Assembly: GCA_013397845.1 (NCBI GenBank)
Contig: VZTG01000482.1
Coordinates: forward strand, 1,374,454-1,438,453
DNA length: 64,000 nucleotides
Source of the DNA: Melanocharis versteri
Lineage: Eukaryota > Chordata > Aves > Passeriformes > Melanocharitidae
Reading direction: 5' to 3'
Numbering within the stretch: position 1 is the stretch's first letter; the number at the start of each line of letters is the position of its first letter. The notes beneath the pieces are model-generated. The model saw nothing but the letters and a program-made list of their open reading frames with translations, ran no database searches and had not been told where the DNA came from. The position numbers were made by a program, and so were the translations under genes. Positions 48,801 to 60,189 of this stretch are shown piece by piece.

Positions 48801-50270
48801 GTTCTGTATTCATTTACTTTTCAGTTAAGTACCCACTTAAACTCTAGCACCAATTTTCAGTGTTTACTGATCTGAGGAGTTAAATGTTAATCATGCCATG
48901 TTACCGAAATATTTCTTTTGCTGCTACAAATGAATTCACTTCATCATAGCTAAGGCAATAATTAGCAAAGAATAAACCTTTGTGTGCAAGATTTTATAAT
49001 AGAAACGAACTTCAGCATTCAAAGTTTTCTTTCTTTGTCTCTCTGCTGCTATTGTGTGAAGATGAAGGCATGTTTCTGACTCCCTCTGAAACTTCCCAGG
49101 TGGAACATGATTCAGTCAAAGAAACCCTGGAACCTGAGCTTTAAAATCTTTAGGGCCTGAGATAAAATACCCTAAGGTCTGAAAGACTATTTTAAAATGG
49201 TCATTTATATCTAGCTTTGTTGAGTTATTAAATACAATCCATGTGCCTATCTGTATTTCAGTAAGGTGGAGTTACCATTTTTATCCATGTATTTAACTCT
49301 GCTCTTTGTGTGTCAATTATAAATTGTCTTTTCCCTGAAAAGATTTTGTCAAAGTTATCGGAGATGCATTTCTTTCTCCCAAGTTAAACAAAAAGCAGCC
49401 CAAATGCTTTCTTCTGAGAAGTAAGGTTTACTTTTTCAGATGTCTTTGGATACACAAGGTCTCCAAATGTGAAAAAGAGTAAATGCTAACGAAAAATCAT
49501 AGAGAAAGCCTAGTGCACACAGCAGTGAGAGCACATTCAATTGGCACCATTTCTTGCTGGAACCAAGGGGTTCCTGTTTCTTCTGGAGATGGTGAATACC
49601 CTCTGGAGTCTGTCTGCAGCAGCAGCACTGTAGTGGAGGCAGAGCAGATCAAACTGAAGTGTGCCCTCCATTTCCTCCTGACATCAGGGTGAAGGACTTT
49701 GCTTCTGCTTCAGCAAACTGCACTTTGCTGCTCTCAAATTGTTAATTGTTGTAGTGGAAGTCGGAAAAGTAAACTCTAGGTGGAAGTGTAAATTCTAGGA
49801 TGTTGTAATGCCGTGCTTTAAGGAAACTGGTCTCATCAGGGCTCGCCATTGCAGCAGTATCACTGTCAGCAGGGATGAGGGCTGGGTCACACAGCCATGG
49901 TCTCTGTTCTTTCAGGGTTACTGCACCGCAGGGCAGTATTGATCTGCTGAAATAAACCCTAGTGCTCTACACGCTGGTGTAACCACTGACTTTGTCTCAA
50001 ATAAACTGGGTCCGGTCATTAAAACAATACAAACTGCAGAAACAGTGGTTTTTTTTTTCTCCTGTTGTGGGCAGGTGTTACACAAATGACTACAAAAAAA
50101 TGGCTAAAAATAAACATTATCTGTAGCTACCTCAGTCCTCAAAGATCAATGGCTATAAAAAACCCACTACATTTCATTGGCTCTGTAAAAACAGACCATT
50201 TCCTGCTGACCTTTAAAGAATTCTTTTTCATTATTACCTATTACAGGAGGATAAACTCTTTGGATTTTAA
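45863..50270. other. unique non-coding AT-rich DNA, no gene seen
   Basis: No exon or transposon was recognised. The - strand frame of 154 codons at 46115-46579 faces a 78-codon + strand frame and has no recognisable domain. The part from about 48420 to 48970 is AT-rich, non-repetitive and contains homeodomain-type TAATTA/ATTAAT words and one ATTTGCAT octamer at 48717-48724, making it a candidate regulatory stretch on composition alone. Confidence 0.6.
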
Positions 50271-50308
50271 CAGAAAAAAAAAAAAAAAGAAAAAGAAAGA
50301 AAAAAACC
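50271..50308. repeat. A-rich low-complexity tract
   Basis: A run of about 15 A is followed by AAAG-type units and then four C. It is simple sequence and explains the lysine run at the end of an overlapping 90-codon frame. Confidence 0.85.
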
Positions 50309-53300
50309 CCATAGCATCAAACTTTGTAGGTTTCTGAGGTGCTTGCTGAACTTCACATGAGTTGCTTTTCAAACTACAGCCACTTAGGAGCAGTTGTATG
50401 AAACTTCAATACTGTGGAAGCTGCCCTTTTCAGTTATTTACAAAGCCATTGTATTCCTTGGAATACTATTCAGACAAAAGACCCAAGGCTCCCCAATGGT
50501 CTTTCGATAGTCCACAGGTCTTACAGTTTCTTTTTTGTCAGGTGTTCACAGTCACTGACATATCTGCTCTGTGAAAAATGAGGCTTGGGAAGATTCAAGG
50601 TAAATCACGGACATGTACACAGGGTGTCTCTGGCTGCAAGAGGTTTGAGAGAGGGCGCTGGCTGGATGCTGGGACCTGTAAATCCCAGTGATCTGATGGT
50701 GCCTTTGGATAGTGCTGCTCCCTGGCCGAGTGCAAGGCTGAGCAAGTCAGAACAGATTTGAAAGGAGTGCGGTAACTGGCAGGAGCTAATGAAAAGAGAC
50801 TTCAGCCAGGAGAGACAGACTTACTTGGGGAGCATCTCAGGTCTCCAGAGGCAGATGAGGTCCTGTGTTGTGCTCAGCCGTAGTTTGAGTGTCCTGTCAT
50901 GGTTAGATTTCTACATCTTCTAGATGGGCTGTGGCATTGCAGTGGCGTGGGGGAGATCAGAATTTATTATAGCTAGATATTCATAGTAACACCACTGAGG
51001 TTGGTACGGTATCTGTGCATGCCTGAAACAAACAGTGCGTGGCAATGGTGGAGAGGGAACTGGAAATGGAGCTCGATAACTGCTCAGTTACAGAACTGAA
51101 AACAGCCCATGTTTCCACTCATTTATTGATGCCTTGAATGTCCTAAAGAGAAATTATTTCCAAAACAAGGAGGAGGTAGCTTGAAGTGGATACAATGGTT
51201 TCTAGATGCGATTTAGTCCACCCTCTCAATTACTTTTTAATGTGTGTCCAAATTCCAAAGCACCCTACTAATTTGTAGTGGTGCTATTAGCAGGTGGCTG
51301 CCAGCAAGCAAATTCTAAGCTGTAAAAAAAAATGTTGCCGTTGACAGAAACAGCCCCACAGAGACATATTCATCTGAAACCTGGAGGCAGATTTAGACAC
51401 TTGAAACATATGGTCTAGTGCTTCTGCCTGAACCAGGCAACAAAAGAGGACTTACCTAATTAAAGATTTACTTTGTTTTTACTTCGTTCACTTTGTCTTT
51501 CCATTTTAAAATGATCTGCCCTTTATTCATTCAACAATAGAGGGGTCAAGGCTGAAATCTTAATGAAATGGCTCACAGAGCAAAAAAATACCTGTTTTGC
51601 TTGTAAGTGCTGATAGTTCAGGCTCTTAGTCATAGAAGGTTGCACTGAAAGACATCAATGTTACATTATTTTGTTCACAGTCTGGCCAAATAAGACGTGC
51701 TTCTCTCTCAGTCCTCTGGTTGCTTCAGCGTTTTGCTCCTTGAGTTGGCTGGAGTGGGCTCAGGCACAGAATTCCAGTGGTGTTTTTTTATGATGTGTAT
51801 ATCATTTTTCTCATTCAATTAACAGGTTGTTCTCTCTGGGATATAGAGGTATTTGGATAAGTTTAGCAGTAGACTCATTCTGTGAAGTAGCACCTTTTCT
51901 TGTGGGCAAGTAGGACTCAAGTGGTTAATATTTTGCAAAATTTTCCTCTGAGTACAGTTGTATTTGATCAACTGTATTTTCACCCAACTCATGTTTTCCT
52001 GTTAGGGTAACACAGGAGTGGAAACTGTATTAAAAATTGTTGAAATATTCTAGTCAGTGTCACCACATCTTCGGTTAAGGACCTTTTCTCTTTTTTTCCC
52101 TGTGGGATTGAGCGTAGCTATAAATGAGCCTTGGTTTTTGTCAACAGAAATGCAGTAAGAGGTTAATAATATCAATAATGATGTCAGCTAATGCAAAGCA
52201 CAAAATTAAGAGCCAGAGCTGACTTTTTTAGAAAAAAATTGTGGTAAGACAGAAACTCAATAAATTGGAAAAACAAAGCATACTTATTTACTTTTTGTGT
52301 GTCATGTAATCATGTAGTTTTTCTTTATGTTGGTTGATTTCTAACATTGCTTCTATGGTGTCCTACTAAAAAAAAAAAAAAACACATTCCTGCACTTGAC
52401 TGACTCCGGAAGCCAGAGGTAGAAGATTGTCATTCCTCTTGGACCAGAACAGTGCTGAGCTTTTCTCAGGGAGAGAATGTGGACAAAACAGTTGTTGAGA
52501 TAATGCAATTAATGTTGAACAGAGAATAGATTTGGTGTCAGAAGTGTTTATAATGACAGCAAATTTCCCTTGGGATTCCCAACCTCACCCTGATTACAGC
52601 TGTACTACCATGCTGCATTTGGGTAGAATTTGCGTCTTTTTTTCACTCTTCCTTATAGTCAGGATATCTTGACCTCTAAGAGGCTTTAGTTTCAAGCCAA
52701 GGGAGTAAAGTTTAGTTTTGGGACCTTGGAGCATTATTGCTGAAAGATACATGTCATAGTTTATGGGTTTATGGCAGTGTTTCCAAGACTTTTAATACTT
52801 GCTTATTGTTTTTGTGCAGATAACTCAAAAAAAAAAAAAACCCTTAAAGCTTTATTGAAATGCTTTAACAGTTATTTCATAAAAATCTAATCTATAGTTT
52901 TTAAAAAAATCTAAATAACAAAACCTTATAAAAATAATGAGATAAGATAGACAAATGATAGTATGAAAACTGCCCTCGAGTAACAGCTTAGAAAAATCTC
53001 AAAATTCTAATGTGGCACATTTTTGAATGAAATTAAAATACTTAGGAGTGGTCATAAGCACAGCAAGAAATTTTGAACTCCCCATTACTTTGAGCTAAAA
53101 AATAAGAAAAAAACACTAGCAGAATTGGCAATATTGCTCCATAAGGCATTGCATACTCAAACTATGAGACTGTAAATAAGAAGGGTTTGGAGAACTATAA
53201 AGTACATTTTCCAAATCTTCTATAATTACTTTCTTGAGCTTTCATGACAAAAATAAGATGTAAAATGGGTCCACTGGTATGGGACGTATCTTGTTTTGTT

Positions 53301-55386
53301 ATAGCCTTACAACATGTTTAATCCAAAATAGTAATAGCTATGTAATACAATAAGGATATTTAATCCAGTATATGTCACTTTTTCATTTTATTGAATGTCA
53401 GTGAGAAAGGGACATAAACCTTGACAAAACCCTATTTTCTCACATGTCCATCTTTCTGTATCTGTTGGGATTATTAAAGGGCGCAGAAATTCCTCTGCGG
53501 CAAATTAGGAGCCAGGCTGTTATTTTTGCAGAAAAATCACGAGCTCTGTTGTGTGTAATGGGTAGGAAGGAAAAAGCTCTCTGCACCAGGTGGTCTTAAA
53601 CTCTCCGTTTTGAAAATGGATTTCACACCCTCTGGAAATTCAGTCAGTTTGCATACCAGTGAAGGGAACAAGGAGCGTGAATCCACAGAGACACGTGTGC
53701 AGCGTGCTCTGGGATGAGCCACTGTGCTCCCTTGCAGGCTCACCCATTCTGTAATTCCTGGAGACACTTGAGGCTGAAGCATTGATCTTGCAGCAGTTGG
53801 AGTTCCGGTTCAGAAAACTTGTGCTTTTATTGATTCCTGTATATAGCTATTTCTAAACGCAAAACAAGCCATTTCATGAAAGATTCTTCTGCTTAGGTTT
53901 TACTGTTTCTGTTCAGAGGTCACAGCTGTGGAGATAATGTAGAACTTTACGATTCTTTTTTTTTTTTTAATGAGTTTGGTCCTCAATACTTCTCAGCTAA
54001 AAGAAAGGATTCTCTCTGCAGTTCAAACTATTGGAAAATTGACTTCTCATCAATTACTGCCTCTGTGTGTTGCAATGGATTCCTTTTCCTCCTTTTTTCA
54101 TTGAAGTTCAGGTTTTATTTTCTCATATGTTCATTTCTCCTTCTTACATGTTTTCCACCACTTCATTTTCTTTCCCTAACAAAGAAATTCAAGGACAATT
54201 GTCTTTGTTTCTACTAACAGTTCCTATTATCTGCTAAGGTTCATGCCTCCTCATATGCACTTTCTTCCAAAAGTAGCCTTCCCTCGCTCACTGCTCTCAC
54301 TGAAGCTGATTATTCAAACATTTCCTTCTCTGGACTGTAAAATGTCACAGAACCATTCTTTTTGCCATTTGATGCGAGGCTGATTTAATCTGTATCTGAC
54401 ATGTGAGCATTAGTCTTTTCCTTTTGTGTTTTAACAGGACCGAATTTACCAAAAACACAGAGAAAATATCAGTGTGCTAGGGATCCTAAAGTAAATCATC
54501 TTAAATTAGTCTTCTCCTTGAATTTATATTCACTCAAGAAAGCAATTTATTTTGAGGATATGGGATTATTTCACAGTGGTTAAGTATGTTTTCAGCTTTA
54601 ATTGACATGACAGATCAGTAGTGATCGACTCCCATCAGTGGCTTTTCTTATTAACAGATTAGACTTTCTAAATCTTTGACTCACTCTTGAAATTTTGCCA
54701 TATTATATTTGACTTTCGGGCTAAGATTTACTTCTTTATGGAATCAGCTGCTTTGGAGGTAGTCGGTGACAGTTTTTGTCTCTGTAAAATTCTCGTCTAA
54801 GGACATTGACAACTAAAACTTCAATTATAACCAGAGCTTTAGTGCCTATTTTCTGTAACATCCTCAGAGTGTGATAATGAACAAATCATAATATTTTTCA
54901 GCCATTACTGTAAGCTCAGTCTGAAGGACTAATTCTGACATGAGTTGGAAGTTTCTGGTAGCAGTGTTTCTTGAGTGGAAACTAAGTGTGAGAAGATTAA
55001 TCTAGAACTGGATAAGATGCATCAAGTAAATGTCTTTTAAGTGTTCCTGTAACTGTAAACAATGCTAGCTGAACTGCAGTGAGATTCGTTTCATTTTATA
55101 TAGCAGTAGATTATTTCCAACATTTCTGTAAAACATAATTATTATTCTGTCTTGTAAACATTGTACCAATTTTATGAATTTGTGCAGTACAGAACTTAGA
55201 GAAACTCTCTGGAAAGAAGAGATTGATTCCCCTCGTAGTTTTTGCCATTGTTGTCTACATGATTTTATGCAGGTGATTTCTTTCTTATTTCAGTGTAGTA
55301 GTTCCAGTGCAGAGAGCAGGCTTTTTAATGCTATTGTTTTCTCCTTCAGAAATATAAAAGGGTTCATTAATCGCAATTGAATTTTA
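50309..55386. other. unique non-coding AT-rich DNA, no gene seen
   Basis: No exon or transposon was recognised. A GC-richer patch lies at about 50600-50960 with a partial CTCF-like core (AGAGGGCGC) at about 50649-50657 lacking the upstream CCASY half. A tracts are at 52368-52382 and 52827-52840, a T tract at about 53957-53969. A region rich in TAAT-type words lies at about 52110-52230. A short open segment with splice-like borders at 54438-54490 is listed under findings. Confidence 0.6.
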
Positions 55387-55454
55387 TTCAGAATTGAAAT
55401 TTAATAAAATCTTATTATTCAATCAGAATTGAAAATTTTTATTATATCTTATTA
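55387..55454 (+). repeat. imperfect tandem duplication of about 32 bp
   Basis: Two adjacent copies share the order TCAGAATTGAAA, a T/A-rich middle with ATAAAAT or ATTATAT, and the end CTTATTA. The first copy spans 55387-55417 and the second 55422-55454. The copies differ by a few substitutions and indels, so the duplication is not recent. Confidence 0.65.
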
Positions 55455-58400
55455 ACCTAGCTCCAGTTTTCTTCTAAGATACCTCCTTTCATTCTGCCAT
55501 GATTGTTTTCTATCATCAAAATTTTGAGTATTATTTTTATTTATTTTTAAAGTGCCTGAGTAACCTCCCCTTTTTTTTCCAAACAAACTCAAAAAATAAG
55601 AGCCAGCCAGTCAGGCAGAAGACATGAGTGATTTTACTTACAGAAGTCTGAGGCACCTCGTAATCAAGCTAATATATGAGTAGTTACTTCCACATAAGGA
55701 AAGTTTTAGTAAGTATGTCAGGTGCTATTACATAAAATGCTTTGTAGAAATCCAGTTATACCATAACTTTATTAAATAGATCTGTAATATTGAAAGGGAT
55801 TATTCTGTCAGGATGCAGGATCTTCTCTCCAAAAAATGCAGCTTCTGAATCTGTTAATAACATTAATATATAAAGAAGTCTGAATACTGATTTGATCTGA
55901 GAACATTTCTTTTTTTCTTATCACGTGCATGGACAATAGAGTGGGGTATTCATTCTCATTTCAGGATATTGTTGCTCTGACTGTAAAATCTATTCTTTGC
56001 ATGATTACAGCCCTTTCTGCCCATGGGGAATTACATTTTTCATTTTACCCATTCTTTCCCCTTAGTGCTGAACGTGGTGGGAGTTTTAGAGAAATACACT
56101 CCCATGGTCCTGGGGTTCATAACTGCAGAAAGGGCAAAAACCAGTTCCATGTGGGTGACTTTCCAGGCATTGCTGTCTTTTTCAATTCGCACGTGTTGTA
56201 TCCCCGCGTGTGCTGCGGGTGGAAAAACGTCTCATGATAAAACCACAAAAGTGTAACAGCCGCCATCAAATCAGCGGTATGTTTTATTGATACATCCAAG
56301 TGATAACCAATAGAAACTGATAAAAGCAGAAATGGCAAAACAATCAAATAGTTACAGTTTTGTATCACTGCCAAATATTTATTTCAGATTGAAACTGATA
56401 TTTCATATGTTCTAAATTTCTGTGGGTCTGCTTGTTGTCAGTGAAGAAGAAAGTTAGTCATGTATTTCTTTGGATTAATTAATTATTCTGAAGTCATTGT
56501 TGCCTTTTAGCAGTGTCACGTTGCAGAGATGCCAAAATGAAATCAATCCATGTGTAGTGACATGGATTCGACATCATGAAATCCTTTATTTCTCTTATGT
56601 TTGTGGGAGTTGATGGAAAATAATCTTTTGGAAGATCAAACAAAGAGTGAAACAGGCAACATGAGGTTATCCTCAGGGTGGGTAGACTGGCATGAAACTC
56701 CCATTACTTGCCAGAAGTCCCTCCCTCTCTGCCTTTTCTCAAATAAGGCTGTGAGCGTGTTCAGTTGAACGCTGCTTCCACCAAATGTAACCGCTTCATT
56801 TTCTTGTAAGTAGACTGTGATTAGCACTCTAGCACCAGCCTTAGAGAAATCAATTAATAATAGTTCCATCATGGTGGTTTCTTGTTTGAACCTGTAGTTT
56901 ATTTAACAAAAGATAGTGAGGGGTGGTTGTTGACAATTTTGTTTTGCAGAGTAAATTGCGAGCATTTTTCCCTTATAATGTGTTTTCTTCAAGAAGAAAG
57001 AGTACAGGGTGAAGTATTTTTATGTTTTATTGCAAACAACGATAGGGTGATATTTCTCACTTGAGTGTTTTTTGGGGGTTTTTTATGGATGTTGTATATG
57101 TAAACCTACACACCTGCTGCAAAGTTGCAGAAGTCTTTAAATCATTTACAACCATGTGGATGGCTTGCAAGTCAGAGACATGTTAGTCCTTTACAGAAGG
57201 GATTTTTCTCCTTTTTCCAACTTTTGTGACATAGATGTAAGAGTTACGTGCTTTCAAAATGTAGAGTGTGTGTGTATATAATGCATATATGAATATACAT
57301 AAATATATATGGCAGCTAGTTTAAATTCCAGTCAGAACTGCTGGTGAAAAAGGTGCTGCTTTTGCCATAGGCAAAATGCCAATTTAATATTAACTGTGCA
57401 GCCTGTCTGTGTTTGGTGCAAGTCCCATGGAGTTGTCATCATACCCAGGCATACAAAGCTCTGCTGTAATGCACAGGAGGCTCAGCTGCCTTGGGTCTGG
57501 TGAAATTCTAGGGAACCCTTGGAAAAGGGGATTCTCCTCATTACTGGGTGTCAATCTTCCATTACAGCCAGTTGGATTTGCACTCGGTTTTCATTTAATT
57601 TGCCTCCAGTAATATGGCACTGCGATAGAGAAGTTGTGTTTTGCCCAAACAAACTTCCTACTTTTGCTTTCCTTTCGTTCACACAAGTTGTTTCGTTGTT
57701 TTTTTTTTTTTTAAGTAAGCAAATTATAAACTTAAGATGCTCAGAGACAAGTATAAACTCAACATTTGGTTTTCTATCTCTTATTAATGTCAAAATACAG
57801 GGTGTGTCTCCCAGATACTTTAAGGGAATGGAATTCAGGTTAGGCACAGAGTTTCTTTTCTTGGCCTGTGTATCCATCGGGAAATTGCATTGATATAATG
57901 GTTGTAGCCTCTACATTTGAAGTGCCTGTGTCATTTAAATAATTGGGGCTGTTACATTGTCACACGAAAGAAAACGAAAACCCGAGGTTGAATGAAAGTG
58001 CTGACACAGGCTAAACTGGTGTTCGAGTAGTTTAATCACGAAAATCAGTGCTGGAAAGGAGAAAATAAGATGCTGGCTCTGGTGGCCACATCAGTGCTGC
58101 TGCTGGCAGTATTTGCCAGTGAGGCAATTCATTCCTTTGTCTTCTGCTCTCCAGATTGGTAACTCCAGACTTCAGGAATCCATAAATCAGCCTGGTCTTA
58201 TTTGGTGGCTCTCTACAAATTCTTATAGAGCAAGAATGTCAATAATTCATAATTGGCCTGGGGAGAAAATCGAGAGGATGTTCTCCAGACCAATATGTAG
58301 GTGGAACTGCTGAGTTGGAGTCTTCTGATTGAAAAAGTTTGTAAGAAAACTGTGAAGCATGTAAAAGGATTTATTGTTGATTTTTTTTTCCCTCAGAAAG

Positions 58401-59916
58401 CATTTTAAAATATGACTGTCATTCCTAAGAAAGGGAGTAAATGACAATGTATGTTTTCTTTGTAGACAAGTGATAATTTTAGAGTAGCAGTGGAGAATCA
58501 CTCTGTGCTGCATTTTTCACTGTGATTCCAGGTTAGTGCTGAGACACAGAGCTGAGAGTCTCATTCTGCCTAAGGTGATGATGGTCTTTTGGGAGTTAAT
58601 GAACAAGGGGATTGCTGCATGGAGAGTGGCTCCTAGCAGATGATAGGATTTATTGAACTCAGAATGAGAAAGAAACTTCATCATTAGTTATTCCCGGATT
58701 TATCTGGAAGAGGGAGGTTTCCCACCATTCTTTTCTGCTTAGATAACTTCCTCTATGTGCTAAATTCATACTTTTGTGTATCCATATTGCATTTGAAAAG
58801 GAATAAAGAACAGCAAATCTTTCAACGGTGTAAATTTGGTGGGGGGGGAGGGAGGAATCCAGCTGTGACATGCTTTTGTTGGGGTTTTTTTTTCATTTGA
58901 GAGATGAATAAATATTTTAAAAAGCAATGAAAACGTATGAATGCATGCTTGAATTACTGAAAGTGTTTGGGTGGCTGGTTCCTATCCACCTGTTCTTGGC
59001 ACGTGATCTCCTGGAACTGTTCCAGATGGTTCCCAGATAAGGATATCACTGGGGCCTGCTGCAGGCACCTTCAAATTTTATTTATTTTTTCTTTTTTTAA
59101 ATTGCTGTTTTACAAAAGTCAGCTGACTGTGCAACTTGTGGTCAATCACAGCTGAAAACGATAGCCCAATGTTTGATTGTACTTTTCACCCTCATTCTAG
59201 GTATTTATATTTTAATATTCTTACTGTCTGTGTATGTCTAATCAGTGATGGACTGAAGAAAATCTGTTGATATTTATTCTTGGGTCTCTGATATCCTAGA
59301 AGCCACAGTGGCATGAACCTTATGACGTGTGATGTTTTAATTTAAATTATATACAGCAGGGCAAATCTCCCTGTTACCAAAAGACGAAAAAAGTGATGTT
59401 GTTGGCATTCTCCAGAAAAAACAGGTTTTGTAAATAGAAGGCTCTATGAAAAGTTGTAGCATTCTTGGGAATCTTCTCAATATTGTCTTGGTTTATTGTT
59501 ATTTACTTGAAAGATGTTCTGTGAAATTCTCTTACAGCCCCAAAACAGTGTGCACTTCTGAGCTTCTATACCCATGTATTCTTACTGAAACCAGCTTCAC
59601 TGAATTAGTTCACACGGCTTAAAATCCTTTGCATAGTTTCAATTTGTATGTTTCAGGCCCGGTGGTGTCATCTCGATCCATTTTCAATCAACACACCTAG
59701 TATTTCATTTAAAACAAGTAAACATGACTTTTTCCTTCCATTAAGAATAAGAAAAGATTACTGATTAAGCACGAGAAAGTGGCTGAACTTAGACTACAAT
59801 GATGATAATTTTCCGGTTCACCTGGGCAAGGTAAATTGCATAATAAATATTAGAAATCATAGGTTATTCTTCTGAACGAAAATTCAGGAATAAGTAAGGA
59901 AATAGCTGTAAACTCC
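55455..59916. other. unique non-coding AT-rich DNA, no gene seen
   Basis: No exon or transposon was recognised. Simple tracts include a TG/TA-rich run at 57265-57310, a T tract at about 57700-57713 and a G-rich run near 58839-58853. Frames of 100-124 codons at 55929-56237, 57519-57893 and 57551-57877 (- strand) overlap one another or T tracts and have no recognisable domain. Confidence 0.65.
57265..57310. repeat. TG/TA-rich simple sequence
   Basis: A short (GT)n start passes into interrupted TA-rich units. It is a low-complexity tract without flanking element structure. Confidence 0.8.
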
Positions 59917-59987
59917 AGTCCACTTAAGTCTTAGATTAAAGACCTAGAATACGGTCCACCTAGATCCTAGATTAGGTCCTGGGTGTA
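59917..59987 (+). repeat. imperfect tandem duplication of about 35 bp
   Basis: Copy one (59917-59950) reads GTCCACTTAAGTC, TTAGATTA, then GACCTAGA. Copy two (59952-59987) reads GTCCACCTAGATC, CTAGATTA, then GGTCCTGG. The shared order and spacing point to a local duplication that has since diverged. Confidence 0.7.
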
Positions 59988-60157
59988 TGACTTCAGTTGT
60001 AGTGAGGCTTTGTTATTAAGAGGAGCCTTGTGCAGCTTCTCTGAAGCAGTGGGGAGCTCCCTGTCTGTATAAATGTGTACAATGCACTTTTGAGGATAAA
60101 TGAGTGCTGGACACATTTGCATCAAGTTTTGAGAATTTGAGGGGTTTTTGGAGGTGG

Positions 60158-60189
60158 TTTTTTTTTTTTTTTTTTGTTTTTTTTTTTTT
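60158..60189 (+). repeat. T tract, 18 and 13 T separated by one G
   Basis: A long homopolymer-like tract. On the - strand it reads as a poly(A) but nothing upstream on that strand looks retrocopied, so slippage is the simplest origin. Confidence 0.9.

Noticed and set aside
50649..50657. AGAGGGCGC as a second CTCF site
   Set aside because: The upstream CCASY half of the motif is missing at every position.
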